Shown piece by piece: positions 11,029 through 22,536 of a stretch of DNA of 34,843 nt. This stretch comes from Chromera velia (taxonomy: Eukaryota > Sar > Chromeraceae). The position numbers and the translations under genes were made by a program. The notes under the pieces are model-generated. The model saw only the letters and a list, made by a program, of their open reading frames with translations. It had not been told where the DNA came from and ran no database searches. The stretch's first letter is position 1; each line of letters opens with the position of its first letter. The stretch covers positions 1-34,843 of the forward strand of contig JAHBMJ010001153.1 in the NCBI GenBank assembly GCA_018398765.1, in the 5' to 3' direction.

Positions 11029-11722
11029 ATGTACGGCCCAGACAGCGGCCCTCCTACCCACGCGTACTACCCCCCTCCAACATATGAAGGAATGGGGGAA
11101 GGCTTATCACAGACGCAACTCGACCCACAGGCACAAGCATTCGGGGACAGCCAGAGCCAGGGAGACGGCGCGTCGCAAAGTCTGACTGTTGAGTACAGAG
11201 CGAGCCTGGTACGCCTGTATGATGGAGACGGCAATTGTAATTGCACTCACTGTTCCTGCCTGATTTCAGCGTGAAAGTCCACCTTTTTGTACCGCGCTCT
11301 GGCTGCCCTTTATCATTCATTCTCTTTTCTCTTCTGTTCTGCTTCTGCAGGTGTCTACCAAAGGAGGGCCCACTGCTTTCTTCAGCGATGCGAAACGACC
11401 CTTTGAGACCATCACCGTCGGAAGTGGCACTGGTGGGTCGACCAGTCAGGTGGATTGCTCAGCCGAGCAGGGAGGCTGCTTGTCGCTTTGGGAAGATCAA
11501 CCCTGAGGGTCTTCCATCATCAACACGGAAAAGAAAGAGAAGAAGGAAGGAACAAGAGCGGCCCCTTGCCCCTTCCCTTTTCCTTCACATCCGTCTCTTC
11601 ACTGGCTCGTCCCTCAACTGCCTCCCTCCTGCCTTCCCCCGCCACCTTCCTTCCTTCCGCCCTCATCAGCAGTCACGCCACTCCATTCTTTGTCGTGCCT
11701 TTGTTGCATTGCCCCGCGTACG

Positions 11723-11785
<63 letters not shown>

Positions 11786-14700
11786 AGTGCATCTGACATA
11801 CTGCTCTCTTTCCTTTTGTGCAGATTGCACAGTTGTGGTGGATGGAGACAAACGCTTCTCCAGTCAGTGGCCCAGAAAGACAGCCTTTCACTATCCTGAT
11901 GAGTTATGGAAGAGAACGACAACAATTTCCAAGAAAACGTTCGAAGCACAGGAAAAAACGAAACAGGAGAGAGAGAAAAAAGATACCAAAAAGGAATGGT
12001 GCACTTACGGACCTCACTTCAGGATCCTCTCTCCTCTCTATTCCCTTCTCCACTTCTTGCCTCTGCTCCTTCTGTCTTGCCTGGCATTCTGTTCTTGTTT
12101 TCTCATTTTGGTCTCATATGTTTCCTTCCTTGCGCCACTCCTTGAGTTTGAATAAACAATCAACAATCTAAATCAAACCTCTGTCTGAACTGAACCGACA
12201 GGATGCCACTTCTGCGTGACGCTGAGACACGGGCACTACTTCATCATGGACAAGAGTTCCAACGGAACATGTGAGTGAGTGAGGGAGGGAGTGAGTGAGT
12301 GTGTGTATTATTAGTAATGCCTTCAAGTGGATGGGGAGTCAGAAAGGAGACGAACGAAAAGAGGGAAAGGCGATCAAGTTTTCTTTCGCACTCTCTCTGG
12401 GGGTCTCTGTCTCACACAGTCTCTCTCTCGCTCTCTCTCTCACACACACACACACACATATTTGTTCTGCGAGGATTCGTTTCATTCTTCCGGGACCCCT
12501 CTTTTCTCTCTGCGCGCTCCCTCATGTCTCTCTCGATCTGTTTATTCCCGCCCTTCGATCTCCCGCAGTGAATGCTCCAGAGGCCGTTCATTCGGTAATT
12601 CGATCCTTCCTCTAGCATCCATCCCGATGGCCGCAATTTGGGACTCGATGGCTCGTGTCTGGGATGAATGGAAGGAGGGAGGGGAGGAGGGAAAGAAGGA
12701 AGGGGAAAATGCAATGGGCACATCCGCATACAAATGAATGAATGAATGAATGAACGAATGAATGAATGAATGAGTGAATGAGCGAGCGAACTGATGAAAG
12801 AAAAAACGAATGACCACACGATTGATTGCAGATCTGAATGAGCGAAGGCTACAGAGGAATGTCGAGTGGAATCTCAGCGACGGAGACATCATCTCTCTCG
12901 TCGTCAATCCGAGTCAGTTCCAGTCAGTGACGAAGTCAGTGAGTGATAAATCTCTGTATCGGCCCTGCCGCATTTGCTCTCCCTTTGTGTTTTCCTTCTT
13001 TTTTGTGTGTTGGCTGAGAATCAAAAATGATAAAGCACGTATCCTGCACTTATCGGTTTCCTCCTCCTGCTTCTCTCTCGGGTTTTGCATCCTCAGTTGA
13101 GTCTCTCTCTCCCTCTTGGCAGCAATCCACCCATCCTGGCTCTCTCTCCTCATTCTCCTCTCCTGCCCTTTCGCCTGTTGTCTCTCTGCCAAAACCCTGT
13201 GTCGTGACTTTCACCCAGACCTTGTTAAGCAACGAAGATATCTCCGTAACTCCGCGCAGGCCCTTTTTTTTCTTTTTTCTCGTATTTTGACTCCATATAA
13301 AGGTCTTCCAATCTCGTTTGCCTTTTTCTTTAGTTGCTAGTTGACAAGCAAATTAAACCGATTTTTCTAGGGCTTCTCGCCTTCTACCCTGACTGCGCAG
13401 AAACAGATCTCCATGTTGATACAAAAATTCATTCCATGAGAAGCATCAGTACAGAAAACTTTCCTGCCCATGCATCCATTTGCATGTGTGCAGGAAAGGA
13501 AAGCCACGAGCACAGAAGTCAGTCTGTCAGGATCCATGGTGGCCTTTTGCGCGTGTTTGTCGTGGTGTTGCCAGATTTTGTCCCTCTTGTGTGCTTTGTG
13601 GTTTAATAAACGTGTGTGGCCGCCCTTCGGCTGCTTGTCTGTCTTTGTCTTTCTCTTTCTCTTTGGGAGAATCCAGACAGATCGACCCCTTCTTCTCTCT
13701 CAAATTCAGTCAGTCAGTCAGTCAGTCAGTCAGTCCGCGGCATCACTGACTCGACAGGGAGAAATCATGCAATCAGTCCATTCCACTCACGCCCCTTGCG
13801 TGTGCAGATAGATGCCTGACTGTTTGCAGGTGATCGATCGATATGCTTTGGAGGCCCTGCCTGGAACCCTCCTTTGCTTAAGTCTCGCTTCCCCCTCTTT
13901 TCTTTTCTTTCCTTCTCTGCAGTCACGGCCCAGTGGAAGTTCAAAATGCCCGACGAGGACCCTGTCGAGTCGAGGGTGAGTGAGTGAAGGGGGGGGGGCG
14001 GTGTTTATCGGGTCCAGCATTTGCAAAAAGAGGAGTACATCGAAAGAATGTAAATGAAGGGGAGGGAGAAGCTTATGTGGCCGGGGGGGATAGATGGATG
14101 ACATTGAGACTTGGCTGGCGAGAGCGGGTCGGTGGCTGTGTTTTGTGTGCATTCACATGGCTCAAAGTTTTCTTTTTTTTCTCTCAAGAACCGTGAGATT
14201 GGATTGGGTGGGGAGGTTGTGGGTGAGCTGAGCATATAGACCGAGAGTGATTGGAAGCGGCAAACGCTGAAATGAATAAAAACAAGAGTCCCCGTGATTT
14301 GATGACTTGATGTATTTGTTAAATGCAGTTCCACCACAACTACAAACTCGGACAGCGTCTCGGAAGGGGCACATTCTCGGAAGTCTACAGTGCGACTCGG
14401 TGCAAAGACGGGCTCTGGGTGGCAGTGAAAGTCCGTCTGCATGGGCGTCTGTTTGATTTCTGGACTGCAATTCGCTCGTTGCTTGCCTTCTTCTCTGGGG
14501 AGGGGGCGTTCGCGCCTGCGTGTCTATGAGTTTCTGATTTGTTGTTCTGCTCGTCTGCCGCATCTCTCTGTTTCTCTCTGCGACTTGATTTTATTTTCAC
14601 TTTGCTGTCCGTGAGAGAACGGCGGGGGAAAGTCTACGTAAGAGCCGACAGGGCATTCATTCCGACTAATTGTCCATCTGCCCGTTTGAAAACACGTGGG

Positions 14701-15347
14701 GTCTCAAAAAGCTGTTTGGGCAAAAGAAAGGTCCGTTTCTCTGCTCTCTTTCTTCTGTTGTCCCCTTGTGAGAGTCTGCAGATCAGCGAGCGATCGATCT
14801 TCGAGAACTGGAGAAACTCTCAGAACAGCACGTGAGTGAGTGAGTGGATGAATACATTAATGGATGGATGGATGGATGAATCAATAAATGAGTGAGAGAG
14901 AAAGTAAGTGACAAATTGTCAGAGGAAGGCAGGGGGCAATTGAAGGAAATACACAGGAGGAATGCGGACAGAAAGATGCACGGTAGTTGTTAGCACAATC
15001 AATGCGCATGCTGAATGAAGTCTTAATTGGATAGAAAGCAAAGGTTCCTTCCTGCTGAGATCTTTCTCGTACAACGCGCCAAACCGAACGGATCTCTTCA
15101 TGCATTTGTCTGCATGTTTTCAGGCTGGAGGTGGATGCAGAAATCGATATGGTCGGGTCTGTCGAACACCCAAACTGTGTGAAGCTATTGGATCACTATG
15201 TGGGCAACAAGCGGATCTTCCTCGTGTTCGAAATGTCCGTCAGTCCGTCTGTCTGTCTGTCTGTCTCTGTTTGTGTCTGTCACTCAACAGGGAAAAGAGT
15301 CCATTGGAAGTGGGTTTACAGAAAAGTCTTCCTTTAATTTCACGGCT

Positions 15348-15406
<59 letters not shown>

Positions 15407-15707
15407 GTGAGGGGAGGGAGACAGACAGAGAGAGCAAGGTAAGAGGGAGGGGCGGACTTGAAAAATCTTCACTGTTCTCGTCACAAGTTTGACTTATTGA
15501 CTGCGTGATCGGCCGACTGGCTTACTGATCGATCTGTACGATGGAAAAAATTGGTTGATGGAAGGATTCTCCACACGACGACTGATTGACTATTGATCGA
15601 CTGATCGATCGATCGCTGCATGAGTGCAGGTGTGGGGGAGGGGACCTCCTCGACTACATCGTCTCGGGGGGTGCGATTCCGGTCTGTCTGCTGGTTCGGA
15701 TCTTTTT

Positions 15708-15754
<47 letters not shown>

Positions 15755-17933
15755 CGATATTCGTGTGCTGGCGGTCCTCCTTTGGGTGCTAATTGGGTGG
15801 GGGGGGAGGGTGTGAATCATTTTGTTGTTGCATGGAGAAGTGAGCATCAGAGCGGCTGCTGCTGAGTTGGGTGCAGGCAAACACTCTGAGGGATAGGCAG
15901 ATAGACAGACGAAAGGGCGAGCGGGCAGACAAAGAGGAAGACAAATAGACAGATGGAGAAACAAAAAGACTGATCAAGCTGCCTTCATCTCGCTTCTCCC
16001 TGTCTTCGTCCCTCCCTTGCCGTTTCTTTTTCCTCTTTCGTTCTGGTCTCTATGCAAGGAAGGAAAAAGGCGGTCGTGTCTAAAGTGACTCTTCGACGGA
16101 AGACCGGAAGCATTTTTCGGAGGTTCCAAGGACACGTGCATAAAGGCTTACTTGATTGATGGATGGATGAAAGTAGGCTCGAGCACTCCTCGCGCTCATC
16201 CACACATTGCTTCCATACTGTTTCCCCCCACGCAGGAGCAAGAGTGCAAGGTCTACTTCCGAATGATCGTCGAGGGCCTCAGGTACCTGCACTCCCGGAA
16301 GATCGTCCATAGAGATCTCAAGGTGGGCAGACAGACAGACAGAGAGACAGACAGACAGACAGACACAGACAGACACAGACAGACAGACAGACTAGACAGA
16401 CTAGACAGACAGACAGACAGACAGACTGACTGACTGACAGAGACGAAGAAGCGTTGAAGGCTGAAGGGTGCGACAAACAAATCTGTGCCCCTCTGCATTC
16501 GTTTGATTCCCTGTGCTTCCCTTTCTTCATCCCCTTCCCTTCCCCTCCCCTGTCCGTAAATAACTTTGTTTTCTTTCCCTCCCTCCTACTTTTCCTTCCG
16601 TTCCCTTGTTGCCCGCCCGCCCCTCGACGTGCGAGAGAGAGCAGCCAGAGAACATTCTCCTCTCTGACAAGGGCCCCCAGAAGATCATCAAGATCACAGA
16701 CTTCGGTCTGGCACGGTCAGTCTTTCTTTCAGTTTGCGAAGGCGGATTCGGCTTCTCTTTTTCTCAATCTCTTTGTCTTTCCCCGTGTGTGTATGTGTAT
16801 GTGTGTGTGAGAGAGGGGGGGCGAGAGAGAAAGAAAGGATATGTAGTTAGCACGTTTTTTTTTTCATTCATCGATTTTCATTTGATTAATCGACCGTCAT
16901 TTTTCGCTTCTCCTCTGCCTTCCGTTCTGACGAAAGAAGAGGCTATCAAAGGAAGCAGAAACGAGATCGCTCTTTTTTTTATACACGCAACAGAGGAAAC
17001 GTTAAAGATTTGTAATCGACACAGAAGAAGAAACCAAACATCATGGCATCACAGAAGGCGGGAACGCCGCACCGAGAATACAGCACATAACAAGGCCACG
17101 CAGCAGAGAAAACAAATAAAGTGGAAATCCGAAAGCCTCGCACTCTGTATGAAGGAGGAAAGGGCGGGAGAGAGGGGGGAAGTCTCTCTGGCCAGCTCCA
17201 TCTATCTGCATTTTGTCTCTGTGTGTATTCGCGTTCATGCAGGAAGATCAACAGCACTGTGGGAGGAGCCCAAACATTTTGTGGCACCCCCTCATATTTT
17301 GGTCAGTGGATGTGTGTCGCATGTCTTCCTGATGTTCTCCTTCTCTTCGATTTTTTTTCTTCGTCTCCGTCTTACGTCCGTCCGTGCCTGTTCTCCCTCC
17401 AGTCTTCTCATGCTTGGACCGTTTTCTTCAATCGGAGGAGCTTCAGGTTCGGAGCGCTTTTTCAAATCGAATCCTTCACATTTTTTTTTACGGCGCCAGA
17501 GGTTTAAATTAGATTCCCATCACTTGTGTTCCTTCACCTTTCCGTCAATGCTGTTCTTACTGTGGTGTGGTGAATGTGTCTGCATGCAGCCCCCGAGCTG
17601 ATCGCACTGAACAGTCCCAACGTTGGAGTGGCTGCAGACCTGCAGGCAGAGAGTCAGTCAGTCAATCAGTCAGTCAGGGAACGAGGGAGCGAGGGCGTCA
17701 GTCAGAGGAGAAGTAAAAAAGCTAGGCGGGTTGAGCGAGTTATTTTCGAGGGCTTGTGGGGGATTTCATGTGCAAGGAAAACAAGGAAGGAACCTTACTT
17801 CCTTCCTTCTGTGCCCTTCCTCTTCTGAAGCATTTATTTGCCCTGAAGTCCTCTTGCCGAAAACGCCTCCTCTCACTGGCTCGATTGCCCCCAGCGATCT
17901 CGCGCTCGATCCGTTTCTACCCGGTTACTTCGA

Positions 17934-18001
<68 letters not shown>

Positions 18002-19447
18002 ATATAGTATATATATATATATATATATATACATATATATACATATGTGTGTGTGTGTGTGCGTGCGTGCGTGTACATTTGTATCGACAAACTTCTCGCT
18101 CTCCTTTCGTCTCTGGATGTGCAGCCGGAAACCGGTACGGACTCGCGGTGGACATCTGGAGCCTTGGAGTTGTTCTGTATATCATGTCAGTCAGTCAGCC
18201 TGCCTGTCAGCCGTTTGTTTTAGTGGGTCCAGGTGAACTCAGCAATTAAATGGATTTTTTCTTTCTTTTTCTTTTCCTGTCCAGCTGCTTCCTTGCTGCT
18301 TTTCTTAGTCCGTCCAGTCGCGCATTCGGCCGTTTCCCCTTTCTTCGCCTCGAAAAGTACAAGTGACTGTGAGAGAAGGCTCGATGAAACATAGGGACTA
18401 TCTGTACTCTGCTTTTGGCCCTCTCCTCTCCTCTCCTCTCCTCTCTCTCTCAGGCTGAGTGCAGCACCCCCCTTTGGTGAGGATTCTCTGTCTGTGTTGA
18501 CGAGACCTGTGACATTCACGGAGGATGCATGGTTCAACGTCTCGGACACAGGTGGGGGGGGGGGNGGGGGGGGGGGGGTGGAGGGTGCGTGGCTGCTTTC
18601 CTTTCGTTTGTGATTCTTCTCCGTCGACTTTTCTCGGTCTTTTCTGCATTCTATCTTGGTGTTGCGTGGTGGATTTGCTCATCGGATTTGATTTCGGGAG
18701 AAATGAAAAATGCTTTCTCCTTGTGAATGAAGGGAACCGGATCCGTGTAGAAGGTGAACGAACGTGCGGCCGGGTGGGGGGCCAAAGGCCTGTGAGAGAG
18801 AAAGGGAAGGCAAAAATGTTGCCAAGCTATCAGGCCACACACACGCTGCATTGAGTGTTTTGGCTTCAGTTGCCCCTCCCATCTGTCTCTTCCTTCCTTT
18901 CTTGCGTATGGGTGCAGCGAAGGACCTGATACGTCAGTTGATGCGGGTGAATCCTTCGGAACGGCTGACAGTAGAGGGCATCCTCCAGCACCCCTGGATG
19001 CGACAGGGGCAGAACGCCTCTTCCTCCTCTTCTTTCGGCATGGTCCAGCAGCAGCACGGGAGGATGTTGATGGAGTCGTCAGGAGGCAGTGGGAGAGGGG
19101 GCATACAGCAGCAGCAGCAGCAGGGTCAGATGGTGATGGGACAGGGGGGAGGGTTCAAGGACAGCAAGCATGGGCCCGCACAGCAAAATTTCGGTCATGG
19201 GAGTGATCGAGGTTCTTCTGGGTTCGGTGGGGGGAAGGAGAACATGGGGGGCATGGGCATGGCGATGCGGTGCGGTACGGGGACTTCGGGGGGTGAATTC
19301 GGTAGTCAGGACAGTGGGGTGATGGGGTGGGTGGGGACGGGGGCGGGGGGGGGGAGTGGGCGTGGGGAGATGGAGGACTCCTTCTGTAACTCATTTGGGG
19401 TTCCTCGGGTGAGTGCAGGGGGGGACGTGGATATGATGGATGCCTAA
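11029..19447 (+). CDS. Chk2/Rad53-like checkpoint kinase (SQ/TQ cluster, FHA, kinase)
   Basis: Seventeen exons: 11029-11208, 11351-11432, 11824-11862, 12202-12270, 12832-12912, 13923-13975, 14329-14430, 14782-14831, 15124-15234, 15630-15681, 16236-16322, 16645-16715, 17243-17301, 17590-17652, 18125-18185, 18454-18551, 18918-19447. All phases agree, giving 595 aa. Residues 27-50 hold five S/TQ sites (SQTQ, SQSQ, SQ), the cluster phosphorylated by ATM/ATR in Chk2. FHA at about 55-150: ITVGSGTDC, FSRCHF, SSNGTYLN; the usual Gly-Arg is Gly-Ser. Kinase from about 173 to 450: GRGTFSEV, VAVK (K202), HRDLK (D300), DFG (D321), CGTPSYFAPE, HPW (446). The tail (450-595) is Gln/Gly/Met-rich. The expected role is nuclear DNA-damage signalling. 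The end of exon 14 is uncertain: 17613 would also keep frame and remove 13 residues. Confidence 0.92.
11726..11781. repeat. GT then GA microsatellite in kinase intron 2
   Basis: (GT)n passes directly into (GA)n with no spacer, about 42 bp upstream of the exon 3 acceptor. It lies wholly within intron 2 (11433-11823). Confidence 0.9.
12271..12459. repeat. GTGA and CT/CA repeats in kinase intron 4
   Basis: The 5' splice site gtgagtgagtga starts a degenerate GTGA/GGGA repeat (12271-12305). A second tract, (CT)n then (CA)n, occupies about 12410-12459. Confidence 0.85.
12731..12790. repeat. AATG tetranucleotide repeat in kinase intron 4
   Basis: About twelve copies of AATG with single variants (CGAATG, AGTG) end about 40 bp before the acceptor at 12831. 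Confidence 0.9.
13705..13735. repeat. CAGT tetranucleotide repeat in kinase intron 5
   Basis: Seven perfect CAGT units inside the 1,010-bp intron 5, whose donor is itself gtcagt with further nearby cagt motifs. Confidence 0.9.
15235..15404. repeat. CTGT and CT/GT repeats in kinase intron 9
   Basis: The donor gtccgtcagtccgtctgtctg runs into (CTGT)n to about 15268. A second tract of (CT)n then (GT)n occupies about 15349-15403. Confidence 0.9.
15682..15754. repeat. CTGT repeat in kinase intron 10
   Basis: The donor is gtctgtctgctgg, and after 18 bp a perfect (CTGT)n run extends from 15709 to 15754. Confidence 0.9.
16323..16440. repeat. CAGA repeat in kinase intron 11
   Basis: (CAGA)n with CACAGA and CTAGA variants starts five bases after the donor gtgggc, directly after the HRDLK codons, and grades into CTGA at 16425-16438. 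Confidence 0.9.
17653..17685. repeat. GTCA repeat at donor of kinase intron 14
   Basis: The chosen donor is the first unit of gtcagtcagtcaatcagtca, so several GT-starting positions spaced four bases apart could act as splice sites. Confidence 0.7.
17934..18074. repeat. CT / GT / AT compound microsatellite in kinase intron 14
   Basis: (CT)n 17934-17969, (GT)n to 17997, (AT)n about 18000-18046, then (GT)n and (GCGT)n to 18074. It ends 50 bp before the acceptor at 18124. Confidence 0.9.
18552..18579. repeat. poly-G run with unresolved base at donor of kinase intron 16
   Basis: The donor is gt followed by a run of about 25 G with one N at 18565, the only ambiguous base in the window. It probably marks a sequencing or assembly failure in the homopolymer, so the true length is unknown. 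It is intronic. Confidence 0.85.
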
Positions 19448-20133
19448 GAGAGACAACGATCGAAGCGGGGGGGGGGTTGGCAAGAAGGTGGGGAATACGT
19501 TTAGTAAGATGATGGAGTCGATGTAGAGAGGGAAGGCGTAGCGATGGTTTGAGATTGATCCATCAGACTCGATGTCGACTAGTGGAGAGTCAACTTCGGA
19601 GGGAGTGTGCAGCTTGTTTTCTTTTCTTCCCTCCTTCGTTGTCTGTCTGCTGCTCTCTCCCCCCGTCTCGGATCAAGGCCCCACCTTCATTTTGCGTTCC
19701 CTTTCGATGCAGTCCCTCGCTCTCTGCCTCTCTCTTTGCTGGCTGATTTCCCTCTTAGTTCAGTACATTCATTCATTCATTGGTTCGTTTCTTGCTCTTC
19801 TTCCATTTGCATGTGCGTCTGCGCGTAACCCTTTTGAATGCTTTCTGTGTCCGTGGAGAAACAGACAGAAAGTGGTGTGGGAACTTTCTTCTGCATGCCT
19901 GCAAAGTGATCCGGTTGCTGTTTCTGGAGGTGGAGGAGATGTGGATGAATGGGTGGTTCGTCGGGCGAGTGGGTGTAAATAACAATTGGCGATCGAGGTT
20001 GTCAGTGTATGCATGCCCCCTGACACCCTGCTCGATTTGCTTCCTCGCCCTCTTGCCTCCCTGGCTCCCTGCCTCATGGAGAGACAGTGGTTCTGTCTGC
20101 CCTTCTGAAGTAGTTGGAGTGATCGAAGGTTGT

Positions 20134-20139
20134 GAGTGC

Positions 20140-20178
<39 letters not shown>

Positions 20179-20207
20179 CGTGTGTGTGTATGTGTGTGTG
20201 TGTGCGT

Positions 20208-20261
<54 letters not shown>

Positions 20262-20264
20262 GAT
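20134..20264. repeat. long GT/GCGT microsatellite
   Basis: About 130 bp of (GT)n with interspersed GCGT and one GTAT unit, intergenic, downstream of the kinase gene. Confidence 0.95.
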
Positions 20265-21128
20265 TGCCTGAGTGATTCTTACTACAACCAGGCCTTGCGG
20301 CTCACAGGGAGAAAGACTCTCTGTTTGTGGGCATCCTAGATGCCGTCTGTGGCACATGCACTTCTGTGTTCTTCTCTGCATGGTGTTGGATGCACGATGT
20401 GTTCTCATGTCCGTGCGTGATCGGTGGATGCGTGGACGCACATTCTTCCGGTGGAGACAATGAAGAGAGCGGGATGAAGGACGAGATCCGTTTTTTACGT
20501 GTGACAGAATTCATTCGGTCAATTGGTCTGGTTGCCTTCGAGCTCGAGGAAATGGAGGTTTTCATAAGTGCATGAATCCACGATACATTGATTTGAATTC
20601 AGCAGTCCATTTTTCAGTTGTCCCTGCCTGTTGTCGGACGTTGGCAGTCCATCAATTTAATTCATTTCGTGCACTGCATGATCGGAGAGAATCGGGTGGG
20701 CCTCTCGCTCCCTCGATCTGTCTGCATGTCTCTTGCTTGCTTGGAGGGCTTCACAAAGTGTGACCACATAAGGAGGCGGATTTGCTTGACTGCTTTGTCT
20801 GATTGTCTCCAACCACATCTGGCAGCAGACAGGGATTTGACGTTCCTGAAGTGTTGTGACATCGCATCACTGTACAGTCTACTCGTGCGTGTTTGTCACT
20901 CTGCATGACCGCTAGTATGACCGCTTCATCGTGCGTCGACTTAGTATAGAAACTTGCAAAGAACCCACTGGCAATGAGGACTAGAATGAGGAACGTTGAA
21001 CCCCACCGTCTGCTAGAGCGTCTGATACCCCGGAAATTTATGCTAAAAGTATACTCTATCGGCGTAATATCGAGACTATCGCATTTGGGACTAGATTTGG
21101 GAGTAATTGGGAAAATTGGAATGCCTCG

Positions 21129-21156
21129 TTGGGAATTTGGAATCCCAAATTCCCAA
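21129..21156. repeat. palindrome TTGGGAATTTGG-N4-CCAAATTCCCAA
   Basis: Two perfect 12-bp inverted arms separated by aatc. Nearby (21080-21128) are further ttggga motifs. The function is unknown; it may be a protein-binding palindrome, a terminator-like hairpin or the remnant of an inverted duplication. Confidence 0.7.
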
Positions 21157-21423
21157 GTGGAAGCAATTTAGAAATTTTTTTTCTGTGTTAAAAACTTAGT
21201 CACGTGTATGAAGTTGTGTTTTTCTCTATGGGTTTTTGTGCATAAACATTCTAAAACTCAAAGATTTCCTAAAAGATTTTAAACTAGATTTCAGATCTGA
21301 ACATAGAGTAGAACACAGATTTAATAGCTAAGATATTATAGCTTAACATAAACATTAAACCTTACAGAAATACAAATTTGGATTTATGTCTAGATTTGTG
21401 TGCTGTGTTGGTGTATGTCAATC

Positions 21424-22094
21424 CTCTCCAGCCACCTTATGGTGTCCAGACAGAAGCTAAAACCTAGGGTAAAGCTAGGGGTAAAGCAACGACAAGAACC
21501 TCAAGGAAAGTTTACAGAAGGAACGGGAGAAACACTCAGTCCGAGTCATGTAACAGTTTCTAGAAGGTTTGTCTCTGTATCAGTTTAAGCTCTAACACGA
21601 TTTGGGATTCCAATCAGCTGGGTTCATTTTATGATCATGCATCATGCATCATCATGCATGTAGTCATGCATCGTTTCCGCTCATTCCTGTCTTAGAGTTT
21701 AGATCGAGCTATGACAAATAGGCATCAGACTCGAACGATGCTATCTGTTGCTAAAATAACATGTTGCTTGAATGCAAAGGTCAGACTCGACTCCGCAACA
21801 ACTTTGATCGACGCGCGCAACACGTACGAAGCAAAGCGCATGAAAGCGCGGCGGCGGAATGTGGCGTCGGCATGTGGGCTCATTCAGTCATGGCGCATGC
21901 AAAGGCTCAAAGGGCGGCGCCACAGGGTAGGACTTCACAGATCCCCCCCGACGTCACCACATACTTTGTCCCTCCTGTCCAGCCAACTTATGGTGTCCAG
22001 ACAGAAGGTAAAGCGAGGACAAGAACCTTAGGGAAAGTCTAGAGAAGGAACATGAGCAACACTCAGTCACGCAACAGTTTACAGAAGGTTTGTC
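21424..22094 (+). repeat. dispersed repeat family, copy 1 (A-B-A arrangement)
   Basis: Block A (starts tccagccaccttatggtgtc, contains gtccagacagaag and ggacaagaacc... aacactcagtc) occurs at 21430-21575 and again at 21977-22094. Between them is block B (about 21590-21950), with catcagactcgaacgatgct, actttgatcgacgcgcgc and gcatgcaaaggctcaaaggg. The same A-B order recurs at 31,890-32,310. The two A blocks are direct repeats about 547 bp apart, as in a tandem unit or a nested insertion. No credible protein. The class of element is unknown. Confidence 0.75.
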
Positions 22095-22384
22095 GAGCCT
22101 ATCTGCCTGCCTGCTTGCCTCCCTGCCTGCCTTTCTGTCTCCCCGTCTGCTCTAAGGTGGAATAACAAGGGGGCTGCCTGACTATTTGACGCACTTTGTC
22201 CCCTTGAGTTTGTCCGTTGCGGCCTGTACAGACTTGCTGTTGTAGTTAGTGCCTTGGTTGCCTCCACGAAGGACAACTTGCGTATCCTGCAAGAAGGAAG
22301 GAAGAAGAAAAGAGTAGGTGGACAAGGGAAAGAGAACACTACAAAAGGGGGGGATCAGATGTTGACTTTTTGGGGGGGAGCTTA

Positions 22385-22408
22385 GGTTTTCAAGGGAAAG
22401 AGAGAGCT

Positions 22409-22489
<81 letters not shown>

Positions 22490-22504
22490 AAGAAAAAAAA
22501 GAAA

Positions 22505-22536
<32 letters not shown>

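Larger units (their letters stand above)
19448..21400. other. 3' flank of kinase gene, no gene recognised
   Basis: The 3' UTR of the kinase gene should start here. A long (GT)n tract lies at about 20134-20264. One 96-codon open frame (20618-20908, plus) has no splice context or motif I can use. From about 21010 the sequence is AT-rich and contains a near-perfect 28-bp palindrome at 21129-21156. Nothing else was seen. Confidence 0.5.

Noticed and set aside
19400-19425. gtgagtgcag near the end of the kinase gene as an intron
   Set aside because: The donor and acceptor are only ten bases apart, too short for splicing; the sequence is read as coding (VSAGG).
20618-20908. 96-codon plus-strand ORF downstream of the kinase gene
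   Set aside because: No splice signals or recognisable domain; mentioned only in the gap note.
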